A DNA stretch of 61,268 nucleotides, taken from the NCBI RefSeq assembly GCF_029624655.1, contig NZ_JARRSA010000021.1:1-61268 (forward strand), written 5' to 3'. This DNA is from Roseicyclus salinarum. GTDB lineage: Bacteria > Pseudomonadota > Alphaproteobacteria > Rhodobacterales > Rhodobacteraceae. The notes below the pieces were generated by a model that did not search any database, had not been told where the DNA came from, and saw only the letters and a list, made by a program, of their open reading frames with translations. Numbering within the stretch: the stretch's first letter is position 1; each line of letters starts with the position of its first letter. The position numbers and the translations under genes were made by a program. Shown piece after piece: positions 24,821-34,017 of this stretch.

Positions 24821-25698
24821 TGTTCGACCGGCCAGGTCTTCACCTCCTGCTTGAGGTGGCGCACGAAGCTCTGGACCTTGGCGGTGCGGTGCAGGTCCAT
24901 GTGGGTCACGAGCCAGATCTTCGCCGACCATTCCTCGAGCGTGGGAAGCATGTCCACGAGGTCCTCGGTCCGGTTCTGGTCCCAACCGGCAAGAAATCCG
25001 ATGCCGACGCCCGCGATCACCGCCTCCTTCACCGCGCGCATGTCCGATGCGCGGAACACCACGTTGCGGTCTGGAACCGTCTCCATCAGCCAGCGGTAGT
25101 AGGGCGCGCGCGGCGTCTCCTCGTTGGGGCCGATGAAGCGGTGATGTTCCAGCGTCTCGTCGTTCAGCGGGCCGTGCGCCTCGAGGTAGGCGCGGCTCGC
25201 GACCAGACGTAGGGTCTGCGTGAAGAACGGCTGCACCACGTTGTCGGGCTGGTCCGGCAGCTTGCCCGCGCGGATCGCCACATGCGCCTCGCCGTATTCC
25301 AGCCGGAACAGGCGGGCGTCCGAGATCAGCCGCACGCGGAGATCGGGGTGGCGGTCCTGGAACTTCGCGATGGTCGGCACCAGAAGCGGGCTGAGCGAGC
25401 CCAGCGAGGTCACGATCAGGTCGCCCGTCACCTCGTCGCCGCGGCCCTTGATGCGCCCGGCAAGCTGCGTGAACTGGTCCGAGGCGACCGAGGCCACGGA
25501 CAGCAGGTCCTGCCCCGCCTCCGTCGCCGTGTAGCCGCGCGCGTGGCGCTGGAACAGCTTGGCGCCAAGCTGCTGCTCGAGCGCGTCGATGTGGCGGATC
25601 ACCGTCGCATGGTGGACGCCCAGAACCTCCGCCGCGCCGGAGACCGTGCCCAGCCGGGCCACCTGATATGCGGTGCGGATCTCGTCCCAGTTGTCCAT
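24817..25698 (-). CDS. LysR-family transcriptional regulator
   Basis: A 293-residue LysR-type regulator. The HTH spans about residues 5-62 (TVSGAAEVLGVHHATVIRHI region) and the effector domain follows, with the usual GVGIGFLAGW segment. It forms a translationally coupled pair with the EamA exporter downstream. Regulator first and target second is less common than divergent order, so it may also act elsewhere. Confidence 0.9.
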   Translation of the reverse strand: MDNWDEIRTAYQVARLGTVSGAAEVLGVHHATVIRHIDALEQQLGAKLFQRHARGYTATEAGQDLLSVASVASDQFTQLAGRIKGRGDEVTGDLIVTSLGSLSPLLVPTIAKFQDRHPDLRVRLISDARLFRLEYGEAHVAIRAGKLPDQPDNVVQPFFTQTLRLVASRAYLEAHGPLNDETLEHHRFIGPNEETPRAPYYRWLMETVPDRNVVFRASDMRAVKEAVIAGVGIGFLAGWDQNRTEDLVDMLPTLEEWSAKIWLVTHMDLHRTAKVQSFVRHLKQEVKTWPVEQ

Positions 25699-25883
25699 TC
25701 GCCCCTCGTGCGCCAGCTCACAACATCACGGTAGATTTTTATCTTCCTGTTCAAAAATGCAAGAGGCAAGAATGAGCCTTCCGGGACGCTTCCCGCCCGC
25801 GAAGGATGCGCGGGCGCGCGCCCGGCCGCGCCCGATCGCGTCGCACTTTTCCGGCGCTGTCTTCGCGGCTAGGATCGCCGGCG

Positions 25884-26402
25884 ATGGGAACGAGGTTGTG
25901 CGCGACATGTCTGGCGGCGCTGGCGCCGGCGATGGCCGGGGCGCAGACCTGCACGCTCGACTTCACGGTGGTGGTGACGCAGGGCGTGGGCGACATCCGC
26001 CCCGGCGACGAGATCCACGGGCAGGCCGAATACACCCTCACCGATCGCAGCATCCGGCAGGAGAGCGGCACCACGGCATGGCTCGCCAGCGGCGAGATGC
26101 GGCTTGGCACCGACATCGCGGGGCCGATCTGGACGCTGATGACGACGGCGGGCGGGCCGACGGCGGACCTCATCGGGGTCTACGCCAACCACGTCGAGGG
26201 GCTGACCGTCGCCGGGGTCGCGTTCGAGGGGCCGATGGCCCTGACGCTGTTCGGGCGGGCCGGCACGCTGCGAGACCCCGCGCCGCCGACCGACCAGGCG
26301 GCGTGGGACAGCCTCGATCTGCGCCGGGCGTTCTCGCTTCAGGCGCATGGCCAGGACATGCTGTCGGGCGACGTGGCGGAGGTCATGGCGCGGTGCGAGT
26401 GA
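25884..26402 (+). CDS. Small exported protein of unknown function
   Basis: A 172-residue protein with a signal peptide (about residues 1-19, ending AMAGAQ). The mature part begins with TCTLDFTVVV and contains a cysteine near each end, possibly one disulfide; its pattern is mostly beta strand. A -10-like TAGGAT sits 8 bases before the ATG and there is no Shine-Dalgarno, so the mRNA may be leaderless. I do not recognise the family. Confidence 0.7.
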   Translation: MGTRLCATCLAALAPAMAGAQTCTLDFTVVVTQGVGDIRPGDEIHGQAEYTLTDRSIRQESGTTAWLASGEMRLGTDIAGPIWTLMTTAGGPTADLIGVYANHVEGLTVAGVAFEGPMALTLFGRAGTLRDPAPPTDQAAWDSLDLRRAFSLQAHGQDMLSGDVAEVMARCE

Positions 26403-26412
26403 CCGCCGCGAA

Positions 26413-26441
26413 TTGACTCGGCGCCCGAAAGCGCCTATCCG
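26413..26441 (+). promoter_or_regulatory. Candidate promoter of the ffh operon
   Basis: TTGACT (26413-26418) and TATCCG (26436-26441) are 17 bases apart. The predicted leader is about 170 bases. No gene lies in the interval to ffh at 26621, and I see no recognised regulatory RNA in it. Confidence 0.6.
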
Positions 26442-26620
26442 CCCCGCAACATGTCCGGAAAGCGCCAGCCTTCCGGTCCTGCGTCCCGACCAGGATCGCC
26501 CCCCGTCAGCGAGGTTTCGCCCACGGGGGCAAGACCCGTTTGGACCACTGGGCATGGCGCATCGACCGATCGCTCCTTACCTTTGGGGCAACGACAGACG
26601 AGATAGGGGGCCCGCAGCCC

Positions 26621-28117
26621 ATGTTTGAGAATCTCTCCGAACGCCTCGGCGGCGTCTTCGACCGGCTCACCAAGCAGGGCGCGCTGAGCGAGGACGACGT
26701 GCGCACGGCGCTGCGCGAGGTGCGCGTGGCGCTGCTGGAGGCCGACGTCTCGCTGCCGGTCGCCCGACAGTTCATCAAGGCGGTCGAGAAGAAGGCGACC
26801 GGCGCGGCGGTCACGAAATCGGTGACGCCCGGCCAGCAGGTCGTGAAGATCGTCCATGACGAGCTGGTGCACGTCCTGACCGGCGACGAGGATCCCGGCC
26901 GTCTCAAGATCGACAACCCGCCCGCGCCGATCCTGATGGTCGGCCTTCAGGGCTCGGGCAAGACGACGACGACCGCCAAGCTCGCCAAGCGGTTGAAGGA
27001 CCGCGAGGGCAAGCGCGTGCTGATGGCCTCGCTCGACACCAACCGGCCCGCCGCGATGGAGCAGCTTGCGATCCTCGGGCAGCAGATCGGCGTCGACACG
27101 CTTCCGATCGTGAAGGGCGAGGACCCCGTGACGATCGCCAAGCGCGCCAAGACGCAGGCGAGCCTCGGCGGCTACGACGTCTACATGCTCGACACCGCGG
27201 GCCGCCTGCACATCGACCAGGAGCTGATCGCCCAGGCCGCCGCGGTCCGCGACGTCGCCAACCCGCGCGAGACGCTTCTGGTGGTCGACGGCCTGACCGG
27301 TCAGGACGCGGTCAACGTCGCCGAGGAATTCGACGACAAGATCGGCGTCTCGGGCGTCGTGCTGACGCGGATGGACGGCGACGGGCGCGGCGGCGCCGCG
27401 CTCTCCATGCGGGCGATCACCGGCAAGCCGATCCGCTTCGTCGGCCTCGGCGAGAAGATGGATGCGCTCGAGACGTTCGAGCCATCGCGCATCGCGGGCC
27501 GCATCCTCGGCATGGGCGACATCGTCAGCCTCGTGGAGCGCGCGCAGGAGACGCTGGAGGCCGAACAGGCCGAGCGCATGATGAAGCGTTTCCAGAAGGG
27601 TCAGTTCAACATGAACGACCTGAAGGGGCAGCTCGAGCAGATGATCCGCATGGGCGGGATGCAGGGCATGATGGGCATGATGCCCGGCATGGCCAAGATG
27701 CAGAAACAGCTGGACGAGGCAGGCTTCGACGACACGGTCATCAAGCGGCAGATCGCGCTGATCAACTCGATGACGAAGAAGGAGCGCGCCAATCCGCAGC
27801 TTCTTCAGGCCTCGCGCAAGAAGCGCGTGGCGGCGGGCGCGGGACAGGACGTGTCCGACCTCAACAAGCTTCTGAAGATGCACCGCCAGATGGCCGACGC
27901 GATGAAGAAGCTTGGCAAGATGGGCAAGAAGGGACTGCTGAAGGGCGGCCTAGGCGCGTTGATGGGCAAGGGCACGCCGCAGTCGCTGCAGGACATGGAC
28001 CCCGGCAGCATGGACCCCGCCGCGATGGAGAAGGCCGCACGCCAGATGGGCATGGGCGGCATGGGCGGCATGGGCGGCCTGCCCCCGGGCCTCGGCGGTT
28101 TCGGCAAGAAGAAGTGA
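26621..28117 (+). CDS. ffh: Signal recognition particle protein Ffh
   Basis: A 498-residue SRP54 homologue that binds 4.5S RNA and delivers signal-bearing ribosomes to FtsY. The N domain (residues 1-90) precedes the GTPase domain: P-loop GLQGSGKTTTT near residue 107, DTAGRLHID near 190, and TRMDGDGRGG near 250. The methionine-rich M domain starts near 320. The tail ends in repeated GMGG units and GFGKKK. The start at 26621 gives the canonical MFENLSERL; an upstream in-frame ATG at 26540 is unlikely. Confidence 0.97.
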   Translation: MFENLSERLGGVFDRLTKQGALSEDDVRTALREVRVALLEADVSLPVARQFIKAVEKKATGAAVTKSVTPGQQVVKIVHDELVHVLTGDEDPGRLKIDNPPAPILMVGLQGSGKTTTTAKLAKRLKDREGKRVLMASLDTNRPAAMEQLAILGQQIGVDTLPIVKGEDPVTIAKRAKTQASLGGYDVYMLDTAGRLHIDQELIAQAAAVRDVANPRETLLVVDGLTGQDAVNVAEEFDDKIGVSGVVLTRMDGDGRGGAALSMRAITGKPIRFVGLGEKMDALETFEPSRIAGRILGMGDIVSLVERAQETLEAEQAERMMKRFQKGQFNMNDLKGQLEQMIRMGGMQGMMGMMPGMAKMQKQLDEAGFDDTVIKRQIALINSMTKKERANPQLLQASRKKRVAAGAGQDVSDLNKLLKMHRQMADAMKKLGKMGKKGLLKGGLGALMGKGTPQSLQDMDPGSMDPAAMEKAARQMGMGGMGGMGGLPPGLGGFGKKK

Positions 28118-28119
28118 CC

Positions 28120-28623
28120 ATGCAGGCCCCGACCCTCCAGACCGGGCGGCTGACGCTCCGGCCCATGCGCGAAGGCGATTTCCCCGCCTATGCCGCGCTG
28201 ATGGCCGGCCCGCGCGCTGTCCACATGGGCGGGCCGCACGACACGCGCGCGGCCTGGGGGATGTTCTGCCACGACGTGGCGGGGTGGTCGCTGTTCGGGC
28301 ACGGGGCGCTGATGCTGGAGCGGCGGGACACCGGCGAGACGGCGGGCCAGGTGGGCATCAACGCCGGACCGCTGTTCCCGGAGACCGAGCTTGGCTGGAT
28401 GCTGTGCGAGGGCCATGAGGGACAGGGCTTCGCGACCGAGGGCGCCGCGGCGCTGCGCGACTGGGCCTTCGACGCGCTGCGCCCGGACACGCTTGTCAGC
28501 TACGTCTCGGCGGGGAACGCCGCCTCGCGCGCCGTCGCCCGCCGCCTCGGCGCGGTCGAGGACGCAGCGGCCCCGCGCCCCGAGCCCGGCGACATCGTCT
28601 TCCGCCACCGGAGGGCCGCATGA
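28120..28623 (+). CDS. GNAT-family N-acetyltransferase (1 of 4 in tandem)
   Basis: A RimJ/RimL-like acetyltransferase of 167 residues (169 if the GTG at 28114, overlapping the ffh stop, is used). It starts with the substrate-side LQTGRLTLRPM, has the central TELGWML strand and the acetyl-CoA loop EGQGFATEG, then SAGNAASRAVARRLG. It directly follows ffh and overlaps the next GNAT gene by ATGA. The target, protein N-terminus or small molecule, is unknown. Confidence 0.9.
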   Translation: MQAPTLQTGRLTLRPMREGDFPAYAALMAGPRAVHMGGPHDTRAAWGMFCHDVAGWSLFGHGALMLERRDTGETAGQVGINAGPLFPETELGWMLCEGHEGQGFATEGAAALRDWAFDALRPDTLVSYVSAGNAASRAVARRLGAVEDAAAPRPEPGDIVFRHRRAA

Positions 28624-29192
28624 CGATCGCGCCCCGCTGCACCCTGCCGCCCACCGGCGACGCCGCCGAGGCCGCGCGGCGCCAGCGCGCCCTCGTTCCG
28701 GTGATCGAGACCGGGCGCCTCCGCCTGCGCGCGCCCCGTCCCGAGGACATCGGCGACTGGACGCATGTGTTCCTCGCCGACTTCGCCGCCGACGGTGACG
28801 GCGACGAACAGGCCTGGACCGAGTTCAGCTGCTACGCCTCGGGCTGGCTGCTTCATGGCCACGGCCTCTGGACGGTCGAGCGCAAGTCCGACGGCCTTCT
28901 GGTGGGCTTCGTCCTTCTGGGTCTGGAATGGTCCGACAGGGAGCCCGAACTGGGCTACGCCTTTCTGCGCGCGCATCGGCGGCAAGGCTATGCGTCCGAA
29001 GCCTGCGCGGCGGCCCGCGACTTCGGCTTCACCCTGCTCGACACCTTCGTGAGTTACGTCGAACCCGGCAACGCCGCCTCGAACCGGCTGGCCGAGGGGC
29101 TGGGAGCGCGGCGCGACGCCGAGGCCGAAGCGCGGTTGGGCGCGGAGGACGAGGACCTCGTGCATGTCTGGCGCTACCGGAGGGCCGCATGA
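28620..29192 (+). CDS. GNAT-family N-acetyltransferase (2 of 4 in tandem)
   Basis: A 190-residue paralogue with an extra 20-residue N-terminal segment before ETGRLRLRAPRPED. The acetyl-CoA loop reads RRQGYASEA, and EPGNAASNRLAEGLG follows. It shares its start with the previous gene's stop (ATGA) and its stop with the next gene's start (ATGA). Sequence is clearly related to, but well diverged from, the flanking GNATs, so this is an old duplication. Confidence 0.9.
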   Translation: MTIAPRCTLPPTGDAAEAARRQRALVPVIETGRLRLRAPRPEDIGDWTHVFLADFAADGDGDEQAWTEFSCYASGWLLHGHGLWTVERKSDGLLVGFVLLGLEWSDREPELGYAFLRAHRRQGYASEACAAARDFGFTLLDTFVSYVEPGNAASNRLAEGLGARRDAEAEARLGAEDEDLVHVWRYRRAA

Positions 29193-29734
29193 CCGCGCAC
29201 CTCGCCGATACGCCCGTCCTCGAGACGGAGCGCCTGCGCCTGCGGGCGCCCGAGGCCGCGGATCTCGAGGCCTACGCGCCCTTCGTCATGTCCGCGCGCG
29301 CCCGCTTCATCGGCGGCGGCGCGGACAAGGACATGGGCCACGCGTGGCGGATGCTCTCGGTCCTGTCGGGCCACTGGCACCTGCGCGGCTACGGCACCTT
29401 CGTCATGGTCGAGAATGCCTCGGGACGGCCCGTGGGATCGGCCGGGCCGTGGCATCCCGGAGACTGGCCCGAACCCGAACTTGGCTGGTCGATCTGGAGC
29501 GAGGACGCCGAGGGCCGCGGCTATGCTTTCGAGGCGGTGACGGAACTGCGCCGCCACGCCTACGGGCGACTGGGCTGGTCGACCGCCGTCAGCTACATCG
29601 ACGCGCGCAACGCGCGGTCGCTGGCGCTGGCCCGGCGGCTGGGCTGCACGCCAGACGATGCGGCCGCGCAACCCCACCGGGACGAGCCGGTGCAGGTCTG
29701 GCGTCATCCGGCCCCGGCGGAGGTGGCGGCATGA
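29189..29734 (+). CDS. GNAT-family N-acetyltransferase (3 of 4 in tandem)
   Basis: A 181-residue paralogue: ETERLRLRAPEAAD at the start, the segment GHWHLRGYGTF also found in copy 4, PELGWSIW, acetyl-CoA loop EGRGYAFEA and ARNARSLALARRLG. It is closest to copy 4. Overlaps of ATGA at both ends keep it in the polycistronic unit. Confidence 0.9.
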   Translation: MTAHLADTPVLETERLRLRAPEAADLEAYAPFVMSARARFIGGGADKDMGHAWRMLSVLSGHWHLRGYGTFVMVENASGRPVGSAGPWHPGDWPEPELGWSIWSEDAEGRGYAFEAVTELRRHAYGRLGWSTAVSYIDARNARSLALARRLGCTPDDAAAQPHRDEPVQVWRHPAPAEVAA

Positions 29735-30267
29735 CGCGGACCGTCTCCCCTATCCCGACCTTCGAGGCCGGCCGCCTGCGGTATCGCGCGCCCCGGATGG
29801 ACGACTTCGAGGCGTACCACGCCTTTTGCGCGTCGGACCGGTCGGTCGGCGTGGGCGGCCCCTTTCCGCACCGCTCGGACGCGTTCGGCCGCATGGCGGG
29901 GCTGATCGGCCACTGGCACCTGCGCGGCTACGGCCGGTGGATGGTGGCCGACCTCGAGACCGACGCGCCCCTCGGCGTCGTCGGCCCGATGTTCCCCGAA
30001 GACTGGCCCGAGCCCGAGATCGCCTGGAGCGTGTTCGAGAACGCCGAGGGCAAGGGCATCGCCCACGAGGCGGCCCTGTTCGCGCGGTCCTACGCCTACC
30101 GGACCCTCGGCTGGCCCACCGTCATCAGCTGCATCAAGCCCGACAACGCGCGCTCCGCCGCGCTGGCGCGCCGCCTCGGTGCGACCCTCGAGGGCGACTA
30201 TGACCACCCCGTGATCGGCACCGTGCAGATCTGGCGCCATCCATCCCCGAACGAGGCCGAGACATGA
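29731..30267 (+). CDS. GNAT-family N-acetyltransferase (4 of 4 in tandem)
   Basis: A 178-residue paralogue: EAGRLRYRAPRMDD, GHWHLRGYGRW, PEIAWSVF, acetyl-CoA loop EGKGIAHEA, and PDNARSAALARRLG. It overlaps the chorismate mutase gene by ATGA. All four copies keep the acetyl-CoA loop, so none looks degraded. Confidence 0.9.
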   Translation: MTRTVSPIPTFEAGRLRYRAPRMDDFEAYHAFCASDRSVGVGGPFPHRSDAFGRMAGLIGHWHLRGYGRWMVADLETDAPLGVVGPMFPEDWPEPEIAWSVFENAEGKGIAHEAALFARSYAYRTLGWPTVISCIKPDNARSAALARRLGATLEGDYDHPVIGTVQIWRHPSPNEAET

Positions 30268-30560
30268 GCGACGACAGCGCCCGCGCGGCGTCCCTTCTGA
30301 AGGACCACCGCGAAAGCATCGACCGGCTGGACGCGATCCTGATCTATACGCTCGGCGAGCGGTTCAAGCACACGCAGGCCGTGGGCAAGCTCAAGGCCGC
30401 GCACGACCTTCCCCCGTCCGATCCGGACCGCGAGGCGGCCCAGATCGCGCGGCTTGAAGACCTGGCGAGGCGGGCCGATCTCGACCCCGAATTCGCCAAG
30501 AAGTTCCTGCGTTTCGTGATCGACGAGGTCATTCGTCACCACGAGCGTCATCAATCCTGA
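30264..30560 (+). CDS. Chorismate mutase (AroQ type)
   Basis: A 98-residue all-helical chorismate mutase, converting chorismate to prephenate for Phe and Tyr synthesis. Active-site-type residues are visible: arginines in HRESIDRLD and GERFKHT, lysine in VGKLKA, and the D-R-E cluster in DPDREAA. The C-terminal helix [12 protein letters not shown] closes the dimeric fold. It is encoded between the GNAT array and rpsP, an odd place for an aromatic-pathway enzyme but consistent with a stand-alone AroQ protein. Confidence 0.9.
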   Translation: MSDDSARAASLLKDHRESIDRLDAILIYTLGERFKHTQAVGKLKAAHDLPPSDPDREAAQIARLEDLARRADLDPEFAKKFLRFVIDEVIRHHERHQS

Positions 30561-30600
30561 GGCCATAGGCCTCGCCCCGCCATTCAAAGGAGAACAGCAA

Positions 30601-31029
30601 ATGGCAATGAAGATCCGACTGGCCCGCGCCGGCGCAAAGAAACGCCCCTTCTACCGCATCGTGGCCTCCGACAGCCGGATGCCCCGCGACGGCCGCTTCA
30701 TCGAGAAGCTCGGCACCTACAACCCGCTCCTGCCCAAGGACAGCGAGGACCGCATCAAGATGGACCTCGACCGCGTGAAGCACTGGCTCGACCAGGGCGC
30801 GCAGCCGACCGACCGCGTGAGCCGCTTCCTCGAGGCCGCGGGCGTCCTCGAGAAGAAGGAACGCGCGAACGCCAAGAAGGGCGTGCCGGGCGCCAAGGCC
30901 AAGGAGCGCGCCGAGGAGAAGGCCGCCAAGGCCGCCGCAGCCGCAGAGGCCGCGAACGCTCCCGCCGAGGAGGCCCCCGCGGAGGAGGCCCCCGCCGAGG
31001 AGGCCGCGGCAGAAGAGAAGTCCGAGTAA
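30601..31029 (+). CDS. rpsP: 30S ribosomal protein S16 with C-terminal extension
   Basis: A 142-residue S16. The core (residues 1-85: [32 protein letters not shown]) is standard. The remaining 57 residues are a charged Ala/Lys then Ala/Glu-rich tail with repeated APAEE units, absent from the E. coli protein (82 residues) but common in alphaproteobacteria. The ribosome-binding site AAAGGAG is strong. A GC-rich hairpin follows the stop codon closely. Confidence 0.97.
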   Translation: MAMKIRLARAGAKKRPFYRIVASDSRMPRDGRFIEKLGTYNPLLPKDSEDRIKMDLDRVKHWLDQGAQPTDRVSRFLEAAGVLEKKERANAKKGVPGAKAKERAEEKAAKAAAAAEAANAPAEEAPAEEAPAEEAAAEEKSE

Positions 31030-31037
31030 CCAGGGAC

Positions 31038-31061
31038 GCGGGGCGCCCCGCGGCGCCCCGC
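31038..31061 (+). terminator. Strong GC hairpin after rpsP
   Basis: A 10-base-pair perfect stem with a four-base loop (CCGC) begins 9 bases after the rpsP stop. It lacks a T-tract, so partial termination or an mRNA-stability element lowering rimM relative to rpsP is more likely than a full stop. Confidence 0.55.
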
Positions 31062-31161
31062 CTCGCCCTGCCTCCGCCATGCACGTTCCCGGCCCAGCAT
31101 ACCGCTGCCGTCCAACCCGCTCCGTGGCCCCGCCGCGGCGCAGAGGCCGGGGCGTGCGGCC

Positions 31162-31356
31162 ATGATCCTCGCGATCCTCGGCCTCGGCGGCGTCGGCCTG
31201 TGGTTCCTGATCGCGGGCGACGGGCCCGCGCGCCTCGTGGGGGTTCTGCTGATCGCGCTTGCGGGCGTCTTCGGCTTCCTGCTCTGGGTGGCGCTCGAGG
31301 TCGAGCGTCCCTCGCCTTCGGACGCTGCGTTGCCGGCGGAGATCGTGAATGGCTGA
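31162..31356 (+). CDS. Small two-helix membrane protein
   Basis: A 64-residue hydrophobic protein with two helices (about residues 2-18 and 24-46) and a short acidic tail. The last 8 bases overlap the rimM start, supporting it as a real coupled gene. I do not recognise the family and no ribosome-binding site is obvious. Function unknown. Confidence 0.6.
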   Translation: MILAILGLGGVGLWFLIAGDGPARLVGVLLIALAGVFGFLLWVALEVERPSPSDAALPAEIVNG

Positions 31357-31855
31357 ACGGGTCTGTGTGGGCGCCATATCGGGCGCATTCGGGGTGCGCG
31401 GCGAGGTGCGCCTGAAAAGCTTCTGCGCCATCGCCGAGGACATCGCCACCTACGGCCCCCTCACCACCGAGGACGGCGCCCGCAGCTTCGACGTCAGGCT
31501 GACCGGCCTGGTGAAGGGCGGCCTGGCGGCCCGGCTCTCAGGCGTCTCGACCAAGGAAGAGGCCGATGCCCTGCGCGGCACCCGCCTCTATGCGCCGCGC
31601 GACGCGCTGCCCACGCTTCCCGACGACGAATTCTACCACGCCGACCTGATCGGCCTTGAGGTCCACGACACCGGCGGCGCGCTTCTGGGCAAGGTCGCGG
31701 CGGTCCTGAACCACGGCGCGGGCGATATCCTGGAGGTGCGGGGCCCCGGCCTCGACGGATCGGCCCTCGTGCCCTTCACGCTCGAGATCGTGCCAACGGT
31801 CGATCTGGCGGCGAAACGCGTCGTCATCGATCCTCCCGAGGGCCTGCTCGACTGA
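31349..31855 (+). CDS. rimM: 16S rRNA processing/maturation factor RimM
   Basis: A 168-residue RimM, which binds S19 and assists 30S head assembly. The N-terminal domain begins with [21 protein letters not shown] and the C-terminal PRC-barrel contains [13 protein letters not shown] and the closing [13 protein letters not shown]. Length is normal. It sits in the rpsP-rimM-trmD-rplS group, here interrupted before trmD by a membrane protein gene and two exporter genes on the other strand. Confidence 0.95.
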   Translation: MAERVCVGAISGAFGVRGEVRLKSFCAIAEDIATYGPLTTEDGARSFDVRLTGLVKGGLAARLSGVSTKEEADALRGTRLYAPRDALPTLPDDEFYHADLIGLEVHDTGGALLGKVAAVLNHGAGDILEVRGPGLDGSALVPFTLEIVPTVDLAAKRVVIDPPEGLLD

Positions 31856-31861
31856 GCGGAG

Positions 31862-31888
31862 GGAACAAATCCCGCCGGCGCAAGGTTT
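31862..31888 (+). promoter_or_regulatory. Candidate ECF-sigma (EcfG-like) promoter of the DUF1328 gene
   Basis: GGAAC (31862-31866) is followed after 17 bases by GGTTT (31884-31888), near the alphaproteobacterial EcfG pattern GGAAC-N16/17-CGTT. The same bases form a 7-base inverted repeat (GAACAAA/TTTGTTC), so a repressor site or hairpin is an alternative. Confidence 0.4.
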
Positions 31889-31919
31889 GTTCGGCAGACC
31901 CAATAGGCCGGAGACTGCA

Positions 31920-32087
31920 ATGGACATCCTCACGCTGATCCTCATCCTGCTCGCGATCGCGGCCATCGCCGGGGTGTTCGGCTTCGGGCGCATCTCGGGC
32001 ATGGCGCTCACCGGGGTGAAGATCCTCGTGATCGTCGCGCTGGTCCTGTTCCTCCTGGTCCTGCTTGGCGTGATCGCGCTGGCCTGA
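31920..32087 (+). CDS. DUF1328 small membrane protein (YtjA-like)
   Basis: A 55-residue protein that is nearly all membrane helix: LILILLAIAAIAGVFGFG, the conserved GRISG turn, then VKILVIVALVLFLLVLL. This is the DUF1328 pattern. Family members are small inner-membrane proteins, often stress-responsive, of unknown role. A GGAG ribosome-binding site precedes the ATG. It converges on the ABC permease with a 4-base gap. Confidence 0.85.
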   Translation: MDILTLILILLAIAAIAGVFGFGRISGMALTGVKILVIVALVLFLLVLLGVIALA

Positions 32088-32091
32088 CCGC

Positions 32092-32849
32092 TCAGGGGCG
32101 CAGGCGCCAGCCTGTGCGGAAGATCCACGCGACCACCCCGAGGCACAGGATCAGGAACCCCGTGATCGCCACCAGCGACCAGCCCACCGGCACGTCCGCC
32201 ATTCCGAAGAACGACCAGCGGAACCCCGAGATCAGGTAGACCACCGGGTTGAACAGGCTGACCGTCTGCCACGCGCCCGGCAGCATCGAGATCGAGTAGA
32301 ACGCCCCGCCGAGGAACACGAGCGGCGTGATCACCAGAAGCGGCACAAGCTGCAACTGCTCGAAATTCTGCGCCCAGATCCCGATGACGAACCCGAAAAG
32401 CGCGAAGGACAGGCAGGTCAGCACGAGGAACAGCGCCATCGCGAACGGCTGCTGGATCGTGAGGTCCACGAAGAAGAACGACGTCGCCAGGATGATCAGC
32501 CCGATGGTCAGCGCCTTGGTCGCCGCCGCCAGCACGTAGCCCGCCGTCACCTCCAGGAACGAGACCGGCGCGGACAGAAGCTCGTAGACCGTACCGATGA
32601 ACTTGGGAAAGTAGATCCCGAAGGCCGCGTTCGTGACCGATTGCTGCAACACCGTCAGCATGATCAGCCCCGGCACGATGAAGGCGCCGTAATCGACGCC
32701 CTCGACCTCCTGGATGCGGCTGCCGATGGCGGTGCCGAAGACAACGAAATAAAGCGACGTCGTCAGCACGGGCGAGACCACGGACTGCCCGAGCGTTCGG
32801 AAGGTCCGCCCCATCTCGAAGCGGTAGATCGCGGCGACGGCGCGCAGGT

Positions 32850-32853
<4 letters not shown>
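32092..32853 (-). CDS. ABC-2 type transporter permease
   Basis: A 253-residue permease with six helices, of the ABC-2 exporter class (polysaccharide, drug or antibiotic exporters). The conserved ABC-2 signature region [19 protein letters not shown] to VFLGGAFY is clear. Its ATG overlaps the ATPase stop (ATGA). Substrate unknown. The pair resembles the YadG/YadH exporters. Confidence 0.92.
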
Positions 32854-33788
<935 letters not shown>

Positions 33789-33846
33789 CGCGCATCTCCT
33801 CTTAGGGGCGGAGACATAACCGCGCGATCGGCAGGAACAACCCCCT

Positions 33847-33868
33847 CCTTCATCCTTGCAGGAAACTC
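33847..33868 (-). repeat. Dispersed intergenic repeat, copy A
   Basis: Reads CCTTCATCCTTGC followed by AGGAAACTC on the plus strand. It matches copies at 36877-36898 and 61218-61240. On the minus strand it contains AAGGATGAAGGAGG, a ribosome-binding-site-like string, about 55 bases upstream of the exporter ATPase start. Confidence 0.65.
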
Positions 33869-33981
33869 CCGCCGGAGGCAGCAGCGCCGGCGAGGGGCCG
33901 GCGGCCCCGAGGCGGCGCTTCCCCCCTCCCCGGCTTGCGGGCGGCCCTGCGGTCGGGCCCCAGATCCCGCGCCCGATCCCA

Positions 33982-34010
33982 TTGCCAGCCACCGGGCCGC
34001 CCGCTAAGCC
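33982..34010 (+). promoter_or_regulatory. Candidate leaderless promoter of trmD
   Basis: TTGCCA (33982-33987) and TAAGCC (34005-34010) are 17 bases apart, and the ATG follows 7 bases after the -10. No Shine-Dalgarno is present. Together these suggest transcription starting at or next to the trmD start codon. Confidence 0.45.
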
Positions 34011-34017
34011 TCGCGCC

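Noticed and set aside
27990-28080. Short repeated ATGGGCGGC units at the end of ffh
   Set aside because: They encode the Met/Gly-rich tail usual in alphaproteobacterial Ffh M domains and need no separate explanation.
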